A stretch of 21,079 nucleotides of DNA from a virus. Made by a program: the position numbers and the translations under genes. Shown piece by piece: positions 15,140 to 21,079 of the stretch. Where the stretch lies: the IMG/VR virus record IMGVR_UViG_3300045911_000368, positions 1 through 21,079 of that record, one strand, 5' to 3'. Each line of letters begins with the position of its first letter. Position 1 is the first letter of the stretch. The notes below the pieces were generated by a model, which did not search any database, was not told where the DNA came from, and worked only from the letters and a program-made list of their open reading frames with translations.

Positions 15140-15735
15140 GCGTAGATTCCTGCGTAGCGTGGATTTAACTGAGTGTCTGCCCAATCAGGAATATATCCTA
15201 ACCATTGCTTAAAAAATAACACCTCCCACTTGTTGGCAGATGGTGTACCAAGCTGTGAGAGCTTAGGTCTGACAATGATAAATGGAAACTGTTCCGGCTG
15301 ACGAAGTCCTTTTACTATAAGCGGTGTTTGAATATGGGTTATGTGTATTACTGTATCATTAGACCCGCTCGTCTCAATGCTAAAGGCAGGTAGAGGAAGT
15401 TGAATAGAATGAATGACAGACGGGTGCGGTTTAGGCAGGGAGCGAAGACCTTTGGTCTGCTCGCAAAACTTTACTAGGCTGTTGATAAATGCCATGTAGG
15501 TAAAATCGTTGATACTGCCTTGACGAATAACCGCTTTTAGTTGTTCTTTTGTTGGCGCGATGTAGGGAAGTTTGCTGCCACGCTGTTTAGCATTGTATGG
15601 GCCAAGAAAGGCATCTGCCTGTGAGTGCAATCTAAAGTGATGATTCACTAGGCTGATAAGGTCACTAAAGCCCGGGTTGACAGCTGGGCGAAAAGCATCA
15701 AGGCGAACACTCCACCGAGGAAGACTAGATTCCAT
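15136..15735 (-). CDS. Unknown 199-residue protein
   Basis: I do not recognise this protein. The N-terminal half is helical and rich in His, Phe and Ser, with SLVNHHFRLHSQADAFLGP near 28-46 and a probable helical bundle around 60-95 (EQLKAVIRQGSINDFTYMAF). The C-terminal half looks beta-structured (VIHITHIQTPLIVKG, then FPFIIVRPKLSQLGTPSANK at about 149-168) and ends with a Trp-rich segment. No Walker, nuclease or zinc motif is evident. Its stop shares ATGA with the next gene, and the stop of the Hjc-like gene lies 12 bases before its ATG with a GAGG ribosome binding site in between, so it is part of a tight operon. The company of a resolvase-like nuclease and a palm-like protein suggests a replication or recombination role, by inference. 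Confidence 0.65.
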   Translation of the reverse strand: MESSLPRWSVRLDAFRPAVNPGFSDLISLVNHHFRLHSQADAFLGPYNAKQRGSKLPYIAPTKEQLKAVIRQGSINDFTYMAFINSLVKFCEQTKGLRSLPKPHPSVIHSIQLPLPAFSIETSGSNDTVIHITHIQTPLIVKGLRQPEQFPFIIVRPKLSQLGTPSANKWEVLFFKQWLGYIPDWADTQLNPRYAGIYA

Positions 15736-15747
15736 GATTGTAAAACC

Positions 15748-16362
15748 TCAGTATTTAGAAAACCAAAAGGCGGTATGTGGAAGCAGATCATCTAGCTCAT
15801 AGATGTCAAGACTATGACGTCCGCCAGCATCGTGCCCGTATTTGAGCAGCGTGATGCGGGGCTTGACGCCTGCAGCGGTCAAGATGGTGTAGTCGGACTT
15901 GCTGTCCATCGTGTCAACTGCAACAAAGATAGGAGTGTGATTCCATTTCCAAATTAGCATTGGGCTTTTATCAACCTTTGAAGCATCGTCCACTGCTTCT
16001 CTAAACCACTTGAAAAGGTTAGAAGTACCGCTCATTAGAGACGTAAAGGAGTCCGGCGTTGAATAGAACTTGCATTCGATTGAATGATGGAACTTGAGAC
16101 CTTCCTGTTGTTCATTCACAGGTACAACATCGCCAACAAAGATTTTAAGTGCATCGGCGCCAAACATCTTACCGATGGTCTCAAAGTTCTTACCACCAAC
16201 TCTAGCACCTGAACCAGGGGTGCGAATAAAGTTGAGCGGCTGAAGTGCTGCACTGAGCTTCTTAGCAACGGTGCCTTCAAAGCCGTTTCCTTTTCCCTTT
16301 GAATTGAAGCGCTTTTTGCGGGTGCTGCTTTTATTATCAGCAACAGCAGCGGGCAAGGTCAT
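15748..16362 (-). CDS. Hjc-like PD-(D/E)XK nuclease (probable Holliday junction resolvase)
   Basis: The 204-residue protein has the layout of archaeal Hjc-type and phage resolvase-like nucleases. There is a basic N-terminus (KSSTRKKRFNSKGKGNGFEG) with E29 in the GFEG block, an RTPGSGAR loop at 47-54, GDVV with D78, and IECK with E96 and K98. E...D...ExK is the catalytic set of the PD-(D/E)XK fold, which cuts branched DNA with magnesium. The remaining 100 residues hold LFKWFREAVDDA and MLIWKWNHTPIFVAV, common as the rest of the core. T4 itself uses a different resolvase (gp49), so this could replace or supplement it. The ATG has AGGA seven bases upstream. It begins the operon that continues into the 199-, 76- and 403-residue genes. 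Confidence 0.78.
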   Translation of the reverse strand: MTLPAAVADNKSSTRKKRFNSKGKGNGFEGTVAKKLSAALQPLNFIRTPGSGARVGGKNFETIGKMFGADALKIFVGDVVPVNEQQEGLKFHHSIECKFYSTPDSFTSLMSGTSNLFKWFREAVDDASKVDKSPMLIWKWNHTPIFVAVDTMDSKSDYTILTAAGVKPRITLLKYGHDAGGRHSLDIYELDDLLPHTAFWFSKY

Positions 16363-16486
16363 TAGTAATCCTAGATAGCAGTGAATATGAAACTATTTAC
16401 GCCACCACGGACACACTCATTTCAGGTTATCCAAGATAGGCCCAGCAGTCGCCCGCCATTAACACAGAGATGGAGACAGTTATCTT

Positions 16487-16963
16487 TTATTTCTTTTCAG
16501 AATATGCGTCTTCGAAATCATTAGAAGATTGCACATCATATTTGAAGGCATTTTCATCTTCTGTACGAATCAGATAGTATCCCTTTTTAAGGGTCTTTTT
16601 CCGACCCTCGAGGTCAGCCTTTACAGTATCACCTTCATACTTGAATGCTTCAACCTCTATTGCATCACGATAGGTAGTGAACCCCTCCACGTCAGGCGTC
16701 TGATTGGATCTAACTGGCACGTATGCAGCTTCCAGGTCCTCGGTGTCCATTGTTGCTACTAGCTTACGCTTGTTACCATCCTTTGAGAACACCTCATATT
16801 CAACGGGATTAGAGTTTTCTTTTTGGCGTACCATATAGGTCGCCTTTGGAATGAAGGTCTTGCTAAAATCCTTATTTTCACTCCAAATGTCAGACGCTAA
16901 CCTAACTTCTATGGCTTCTTCATCAAGTAAGCGAATACTAAGCAGTTCCTGTAGCAGCTTCAT
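16487..16963 (-). CDS. Acidic protein with two tandem copies of a small phage domain
   Basis: The 158-residue protein contains an internal duplication. AIEV at 17-20 recurs at 101-104, KATYMVR (40-46) matches KGYYLIR (127-133), EYEVFS (55-60) matches KYDVQS (141-146), and LEAAY (77-81) matches FEDAY (150-154). The unit resembles a small domain common in phages and prophages, of the form 'VEA.......G...A..GDYIIRG..GE.YP....F...Y', whose function is unknown to me. The first 16 residues (MKLLQELLSIRLLDEE) form a helix with LDE at 13-15, which would fit a gp21 cleavage site, as in T4 internal head proteins; this is inference. A CATAAATA late-type box lies about 25 bases before the ATG, consistent with late expression. 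The 124 bases between this gene and the Hjc-like gene show nothing clear. Confidence 0.65.
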   Translation of the reverse strand: MKLLQELLSIRLLDEEAIEVRLASDIWSENKDFSKTFIPKATYMVRQKENSNPVEYEVFSKDGNKRKLVATMDTEDLEAAYVPVRSNQTPDVEGFTTYRDAIEVEAFKYEGDTVKADLEGRKKTLKKGYYLIRTEDENAFKYDVQSSNDFEDAYSEKK

Positions 16964-16987
16964 TTTGCATCCTATCGTGTTGCGCTA

Positions 16988-16995
16988 TATTTATG
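16988..16995 (-). promoter_or_regulatory. Late-promoter-like box CATAAATA
   Basis: The minus strand reads CATAAATATAG just beyond the gp46 stop (16999) and about 25 bases before the ATG at 16963. It is one base away from TATAAATA and would let the duplicated-domain gene be expressed late, apart from the gp47-gp46 transcript. Confidence 0.5.
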
Positions 16996-16998
16996 CGA

Positions 16999-18954
16999 CT
17001 ACTCAACCACCACTGAACTAAATCCAGATTCCTTGCGTATAATCAAGTTCCTGTCCAACCGACCAGTGATGCTAGGATGATGGCTGATGACGAAGATGCT
17101 CATATTTTCATCACGGCTCTTCTCTTTGAGAACTCTGACAACTGCGTCAATGCCATTCTGGTCAAGCGCACCATCCAACTCGTCAATCAAAAGCAGATTG
17201 GTCTTGGCGTGTAGATGATGCAGAACATCACGAAAGGCGAGCGCTAGACTAGTATTGACTCTTTTCTTTTCACCTGCTGATAGGTTACCAAAGTCCAATT
17301 CTCTTCCAAATTCTGACACTGTGCAACTCATATCAGAATCAAACTTCACAATATGCGGTAGACCTAGAGTGCGCGTGAAGTGATTGATACGCGCATTGAG
17401 AAATGGTATTGTTTGGTTGATGATGCGCCGCCGCAAAAATGAGTTCTTGTCAGTAAGCAGTTTGAGCAGAAAGTTTTGGTGCTCAAGTCGCTTCCTCAGC
17501 TCATCAACCTTCTTGGTATCTACCGCTTCAATTTTTTCAGCCTGCAGTTCACGCAGGGCCTCTTCATGGGGATTAACCGCTGCCTTTAGTTGTTCTAGCC
17601 GTGTCTTAAGTGAAGCAGCATTATCACGTGCCTTGAGCAAATCATCTAGGTCATTATGTTGAATTGCCGCGCTTACCTCGGACAGCTTTGCTTTCTTTTC
17701 TCGTGTCTGTGATTCTAGAACTTCTATGTCTTGTTCAAGTTCTATGAGTATTGCGCCTTTATTCTCAATGATCTGCTGTACAGCAGATAACCGCTGCTGC
17801 GCATCTGCATAATTCTGTAAACAGTATGGGCACTTAGCGTCTCTGAGGTGTTCTTCCTCACTCATTAGCTTTTCCAGCTCTTTATTCAGCTGCTGTAAGT
17901 CCTTCTTCTTAGGAGCTAACTTGACAGCTAAGTAAGCTCCCTCTTGCTGAAGCTTAGAGCGTTCGTTATGCAGAAGTTTTTCAGCATCAAAATCAATTGA
18001 CTGCAGTGTCTTTAGGGTAGACTCAATCTCAGCAATGTCACTAGCTGTTTGAGCTTGCCAGCGGCTTACTCTCTGCTCTGCTTCTTTTACGTGCTTGGCA
18101 TGTAAGTCGATCATGACCTGCTGCTGCGCGCAGACAGCCTCAGCTATCTTAATATCATTTTCTGTAGCCCTAATTTTCTCCTTAAGCAGCTGAGCCTTTT
18201 GCGACAGCATAGTAATGTTGAAGAGTTCCTCAATTTGAGTTCTTTGCTGATGAATAGGCAGCTGTAGAAAGGCAGGTGAGTTACCAGAGAAAATAATCGT
18301 CTTGGTAAATAGCTCATAGCTGATGCCAATAATCTCCTCAATAAGAGCATCGCATTCTGTCACGCTCTTACCTGGCGTGATATCTTCGGCGTCTCTCTTC
18401 AATTCAATACGGTACTCCTCGCCTCTAGCACGATAGATCTCATACTCAACGCCGCCCTTCTCAAAAATGAGACGCACCTCCATCAAGGTGTTCTTGGCAG
18501 CATTGGTGCTGTTGATAAGTCGGTTGAGGCTAATGTTGTCAAATGGCTTGTTGTACAGCGCATAACAGATGGCGTTGATGATGGTTGTGTTATGGGACAA
18601 AAAACCATTAGAGAAGTAACGGTGATCAGGGCTATCAACAGAAACGTCAAACATCTCAACCTGTTCCTGAAGATCCATGACTGAAGTGACGGTTTCAATC
18701 CCATCAACAGTTAGTATTTGATCGCCAGGCACAAGGTCTTTTGCGAATGTCTGAACTAGTCCCTCTTTGAAAAGAATATGATTATCAGCGCATTTAATGG
18801 CTCGATTTGCCGTAGTGACTTGAAACCCGGCGTATGGCACTGTTTTAGCGATAGCAGTTACTGGATGCCAGCCAGTGTCAGTTTCAATCTCAATATCAGA
18901 TAGTGAGACAATGTCTGAAAACTTGCGCCTTATGAGTTCAGAAAGTTCCTGCAT
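16999..18954 (-). CDS. 46: gp46 C-terminal part carrying the C-half of a split intein (IntC + C-extein)
   Basis: The 651-residue protein has two parts. Residues 1-122 are intein: a block-B-like region (FQVTTANRAIKCADNHILF, H59), a block near LVPGDQILTVDG, and the C-terminal block FDVSVDSPDHRYFSNGFLSHN with catalytic H121-N122. The extein starts at T123 as TTIINAICYALYNKPF, the continuation of a P-loop. Residues 123-651 are the rest of gp46, an SMC/Rad50-like nuclease subunit: a coiled coil with a zinc-hook CPYC, an ABC signature LSAGEKKRVNTSL, Walker B LLLIDELDGALD and the ISHH switch. Without trans-splicing the ATPase lacks its Walker A half and could not bind ATP. Spliced to the N-part it gives 579 residues, near T4 gp46 (560). 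The ATG at 18954 overlaps the endonuclease gene by 25 bases and has only a weak ribosome binding site. Confidence 0.92.
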   Translation of the reverse strand: MQELSELIRRKFSDIVSLSDIEIETDTGWHPVTAIAKTVPYAGFQVTTANRAIKCADNHILFKEGLVQTFAKDLVPGDQILTVDGIETVTSVMDLQEQVEMFDVSVDSPDHRYFSNGFLSHNTTIINAICYALYNKPFDNISLNRLINSTNAAKNTLMEVRLIFEKGGVEYEIYRARGEEYRIELKRDAEDITPGKSVTECDALIEEIIGISYELFTKTIIFSGNSPAFLQLPIHQQRTQIEELFNITMLSQKAQLLKEKIRATENDIKIAEAVCAQQQVMIDLHAKHVKEAEQRVSRWQAQTASDIAEIESTLKTLQSIDFDAEKLLHNERSKLQQEGAYLAVKLAPKKKDLQQLNKELEKLMSEEEHLRDAKCPYCLQNYADAQQRLSAVQQIIENKGAILIELEQDIEVLESQTREKKAKLSEVSAAIQHNDLDDLLKARDNAASLKTRLEQLKAAVNPHEEALRELQAEKIEAVDTKKVDELRKRLEHQNFLLKLLTDKNSFLRRRIINQTIPFLNARINHFTRTLGLPHIVKFDSDMSCTVSEFGRELDFGNLSAGEKKRVNTSLALAFRDVLHHLHAKTNLLLIDELDGALDQNGIDAVVRVLKEKSRDENMSIFVISHHPSITGRLDRNLIIRKESGFSSVVVE

Positions 18955-20133
18955 TTTTCAATTGTTCCAATTGGGTCAAGTTTATAGTCTGATTCCCAGA
19001 CTATGAGAAGTTCGTAACCTAATGCAATCAAAGATTGGTGGCGCTCTTCGTCGAGTTTCCATTTCTCTTCTGCTGTACAATATTTGCCCTTTCCTGCAAA
19101 AATTTTATAGTCTGCAGGGTATTTCTTCGGGTTTGCGTGCCAATAGTCTCCATAAAATTCAATTAATTTATTGCCTAAGGAAAAATCTATCATTGCAGAT
19201 TTATTATCATTTAGTTTGATCATCATTTCGCCTAAATTTGTTGGGCTTTTCTTTCCCCAACGTGCTCCAGGACAATCTAACTTCTGAAATAAATCTAATG
19301 AGATAGAAGATAATCCATTCCTATACACTTTTCGCTGATTGATTTCTTCCTGTTCTTCAAATGTCTTTGCCTTTAATGTTGCCTGCCATTTATCCTGCCT
19401 TTCTTTCCAGCGCCTAGTTCCTTCATCGTGCCCGTGCTTCTTCACTAACTCACTTAACGAAAATGTTGCCTGCGCTTCAGACAGCAAGCGCTTTGCTGTT
19501 TCTTCATCATAGCCCCTAACCAAGTAATAACCGAGCGTTCGAGTTGCATACTTGCTATTTCTAGTGTTACCATTTCGGTTATTTTTATCCTTGGCGACAT
19601 TTGCCAATTTCTCGGCTTCTTCGACAGGATAACCTTTCTCCATCCAGTATTCTTTTCTAATTGGGCGAATACTGTTTCTTTTGTACTCGGCTTCTTCTAA
19701 AGTGTAATACGAGCCAGTGTTAGGGTTTATCTTGCTTAACCAATGTTCTACGCCAAATGGAGATTTGATCTTGTCAGTCTTTCTAACACCTGCAAGCTTA
19801 CGCTCTCTTGCTTTCAATGTAGCTTCTTCTGGGCTCCAGCCACGCTGCAACCAATACTTTTGATAGGTCTGCGGGACAGCCGAGAACCTACCGAGGTGAT
19901 CACTTACGATCTTTGCGGCTATGCTCTTGTTTAGATGTTCGGTGTTTTCCAACTTTGACTTTAGATCTTTGACGAGATTGGGGTGCAGATCAACATATCG
20001 AGCTAACGTTTGCTCAATTATCTGCTCCCTTGTGTGCTTCCATCTGCCTTGCAAGCTCATATAATTCTCCAAGTGATACCTGTCTTGTAACACCTTTTAC
20101 TCTAATATTGATACGAGTTTCAGGATAAAGGCA
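18589..20133 (-). mobile_element. Split intein with free-standing homing endonuclease in the gp46 P-loop
   Basis: This span covers the whole inserted element: IntN (codon 51 of the N-part, TGC at 20133, to the stop at 20014), the endonuclease gene, and IntC (18954 to the AAC codon at 18591-18589). The insertion point is exactly between the Lys and Thr codons of GSNGSGK/TT. The first intein residue is Cys, the last two are His-Asn, and the first C-extein residue is Thr, all compatible with a class 1 splicing mechanism. Total intein protein is 39 plus 122 residues, about the size of a mini-intein. The break lies between blocks A and B rather than at the usual endonuclease position between B and F. 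Confidence 0.9.
18930..20060 (-). CDS. Free-standing homing endonuclease, Vsr-like (EDxHD type)
   Basis: I start this 376-residue protein at the ATG at 20060, which has GGAG six bases upstream; an earlier in-frame ATG at 20093 lacks such a site. The N-terminal two thirds hold three copies of a probable DNA-binding repeat: YWLQRGWSPEEA (about 69-80), YWMEKGYPVEEA (about 138-149) and YYLVRGYDEETA (about 178-189). After them comes KKHGHDEGTRRWKERQDKW. The C-terminal domain resembles Vsr-like nucleases: NLGEMMIK (E278), MIDF (D292), EFYGDYWHANP (D305, H308), a helix with DEERHQSLIALGYELL and VWESD (E356, D358). This is the catalytic layout of the homing nuclease family found in fractured genes with split inteins. 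The gene is visibly richer in AT than gp46 (16 G+C in the 60 bases at 19141-19200). It overlaps IntN by 47 bases and IntC by 25 bases, and probably cuts uninterrupted gp46 alleles. Confidence 0.88.
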   Translation of the reverse strand: MSLQGRWKHTREQIIEQTLARYVDLHPNLVKDLKSKLENTEHLNKSIAAKIVSDHLGRFSAVPQTYQKYWLQRGWSPEEATLKARERKLAGVRKTDKIKSPFGVEHWLSKINPNTGSYYTLEEAEYKRNSIRPIRKEYWMEKGYPVEEAEKLANVAKDKNNRNGNTRNSKYATRTLGYYLVRGYDEETAKRLLSEAQATFSLSELVKKHGHDEGTRRWKERQDKWQATLKAKTFEEQEEINQRKVYRNGLSSISLDLFQKLDCPGARWGKKSPTNLGEMMIKLNDNKSAMIDFSLGNKLIEFYGDYWHANPKKYPADYKIFAGKGKYCTAEEKWKLDEERHQSLIALGYELLIVWESDYKLDPIGTIEKCRNFLNS

Positions 20134-20283
20134 CTTTCCAGAACCGTTGGAGCCCCCCTGGTCCATGTTTTCGCCAGTTACTGTGACTGTGCCCTGATCA
20201 GCAAGTTCAATTTGCTGAGCTTGATTTCCGAATGAGAGGAAGTTTCTCAGTTCGATTGTTTTGAAGGTGAATGGTACACTCAT
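20014..20283 (-). CDS. 46: gp46 N-terminal part fused to the N-half of a split intein (N-extein + IntN)
   Basis: The 89-residue protein begins with the N-terminus of a Rad50/SbcC-like ATPase: FKTIELRNFLSFGNQAQ, then TVTVTGENMDQGGSNGSGK, which is the Walker A loop up to its Lys (residue 50). Residue 51 is Cys and opens an intein: CLYPETRINIRVKGVTRQ is block A, followed by VSLGELYELARQ. The protein stops at residue 89, so the intein half is only 39 residues. Alone it has no ATPase function; its role is to be joined to the C-part by protein trans-splicing. The ATG overlaps the gp47 stop as ATGA, the normal T4 gene order 47-46, so it is translated with gp47. The last 47 bases also encode the start of the endonuclease. 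A sequencing frameshift is unlikely, because intein motifs lie on both sides and the middle encodes a separate complete protein. Confidence 0.92.
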   Translation of the reverse strand: MSVPFTFKTIELRNFLSFGNQAQQIELADQGTVTVTGENMDQGGSNGSGKCLYPETRINIRVKGVTRQVSLGELYELARQMEAHKGADN

Positions 20284-21079
20284 GATAGTTCCTCATACAG
20301 CTTAACCAACGTTGCTGGATCAATGGTCGGTGAGGGCGCGACGCCCTCATTGATCAGCCTGCGAACAGTGTTGTCGAGTGATGATAGATCAATCTCACCA
20401 TCTATCACCAGGCCTTCAGCAAGCTGTTCCTGTCTAGCGCTGATGTCCTCCTCAACTGAGAACTCACGAAGGTTCAGAGTTTTTACCATCTCGTCTCTTA
20501 GCGCCTGTACATCACTATAACCAATGTCAATATCCAACACACACCTCACGCGGCTCTTTGCCGGAAAATTTATGTCACCAGCGAGAACGCTGCTCAAGCG
20601 GGTCTTGAAGAACAGAGGAGCGTCGTCCCAGTTGTGAAACCAGACATCTTCAGTTTCAACATCAAAGACCGCGCAGCCCCTTTCAGCGTCACCGGCGTCA
20701 CCGAAGTTGGTCGGAAACGTGTTGCCGATGTAGATGATGTTCTTGTTTGTTTGTCTCTTGTGAAAGTGACCACTGAAGATAAACTTTGGACCACTAAAGG
20801 CGGCGGCATCAGGCCCATGCTCCATTCGGCGGTCGGCGCCAGTCACCACAAAGTCACGAAATTCAAAGTGCCCAAGAACATACCTATGAGAGTTGATGGC
20901 CGCCACCTGTGCTGGATACTCATCTCTAAACAGATATGGAACCGCATAGAAGTTTCTTGTCAGTGACATTGGCTCATTGATTAGAATGAAATTGTCAAGG
21001 TCATTGAAGATATCAGTTGAGAAGATGTTCCGATTGGATCGATGATACAGGTCGTGGTTCCCAATAATGAAAAAGACTG
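20280..21079 (-). CDS. 47: gp47-like recombination nuclease subunit (Mre11/SbcD type), 5' end outside window
   Basis: The frame is open to the right edge of the window, so the N-terminus is missing; about 266 C-terminal residues are visible. The first of these read VFFIIGNHDLYHRS, where GNHD is the third metallophosphoesterase motif. It continues with an internal Met (20969), then YVLGHFEF and FSGHFHKRQ, the GHxH metal-binding motif. The rest is the capping and gp46-binding part, ending LVKLYEELS. With gp46 it forms the Mre11/Rad50-type complex that resects DNA ends for phage recombination and host DNA degradation. The ATG seen at 20969 is not the start. The stop overlaps the gp46 N-part start by four bases (ATGA), which should keep the two subunits in balance. 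Confidence 0.92.
   Translation of the reverse strand, partial: VFFIIGNHDLYHRSNRNIFSTDIFNDLDNFILINEPMSLTRNFYAVPYLFRDEYPAQVAAINSHRYVLGHFEFRDFVVTGADRRMEHGPDAAAFSGPKFIFSGHFHKRQTNKNIIYIGNTFPTNFGDAGDAERGCAVFDVETEDVWFHNWDDAPLFFKTRLSSVLAGDINFPAKSRVRCVLDIDIGYSDVQALRDEMVKTLNLREFSVEEDISARQEQLAEGLVIDGEIDLSSLDNTVRRLINEGVAPSPTIDPATLVKLYEELS

Noticed and set aside
18930-20060. Group I intron or programmed frameshift as the reason for the break in gene 46
   Set aside because: The flanking sequence is translated intein with Cys first and His-Asn last, in frame with both exteins; an intron would not need these, and the middle carries a complete independent gene.
1-21079. tRNA genes, CRISPR array or insertion sequences
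   Set aside because: Gaps between genes are all under 170 bases and show no cloverleaf, spaced direct repeats or transposase-like frame.

Overview
This window is a piece of a T4-like myovirus genome (T4 superfamily). The evidence is a block of head genes that can be recognised by motif: major capsid gp23, prohead core gp22, a gp67/68-type core peptide, prohead protease gp21 and portal gp20. It also carries baseplate-hub genes gp26 and gp51 and the recombination nuclease pair gp47/gp46. The proteins look more like those of marine/cyanophage-type T4 relatives than like coliphage T4. Examples are the short gp26 and gp51, a MazG-like pyrophosphohydrolase, and a small gp67-like peptide. The host cannot be named from the sequence. 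No tRNA genes, CRISPR array or insertion sequence were seen.

Layout. At 1-4530, mostly minus strand, is an accessory/virion stretch: the N-terminus of an unknown protein, an ERI-1-like DEDDh exonuclease, an HCDKHVVKM-family protein, a likely tail-fibre/virion protein, a Trp-rich conserved phage protein, a MazG-like enzyme and a PD-(D/E)XK-like nuclease. A tiny LysM-like gene sits on the opposite strand. A UUCG-tetraloop terminator (4626-4655) closes the head operon. At 4678-12465, minus strand, the head genes lie in transcriptional order tape-measure-like protein, gp20, gp21, gp67-like, gp22, gp23, with TATAAATA-type late promoters. At 12533-13524, gp26 and gp51 run on the plus strand, divergent from the tape-measure-like gene. 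At 13693-21079, minus strand, is a replication/recombination stretch: gp47, the broken gp46, a duplicated-domain small protein, an Hjc-like resolvase, two unknown genes and a 403-aa protein with polymerase-palm-like motifs.

The most striking object is gene 46. Its reading frame is fractured inside the Walker A motif. The N-terminal piece ends GSNGSGK and runs straight into the start of an intein (Cys-Leu-Tyr-Pro-Glu-Thr), then stops after 39 intein residues. A separate Vsr-like homing endonuclease gene follows, overlapping both flanks. A third gene then begins with the rest of the intein (122 residues, ending His-Asn) and continues Thr-Thr into the remaining 529 residues of gp46. Protein trans-splicing would give a 579-residue gp46 with an intact GSNGSGKTT P-loop. 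The split falls between intein blocks A and B, so this is an atypically split intein with a short N-half, in an essential T4-type recombination gene.

How the genes work together: gp47 and spliced gp46 would form the Mre11/Rad50-type nuclease for recombination-dependent replication and host DNA breakdown. The Hjc-like nuclease and possible palm-fold protein next to them fit a replication/recombination module. The head block builds the prohead (portal, core, protease, capsid), and gp26/gp51 with the tape-measure-like protein serve tail and baseplate-hub assembly. All function calls rest on reading motifs by eye; no searches were run.
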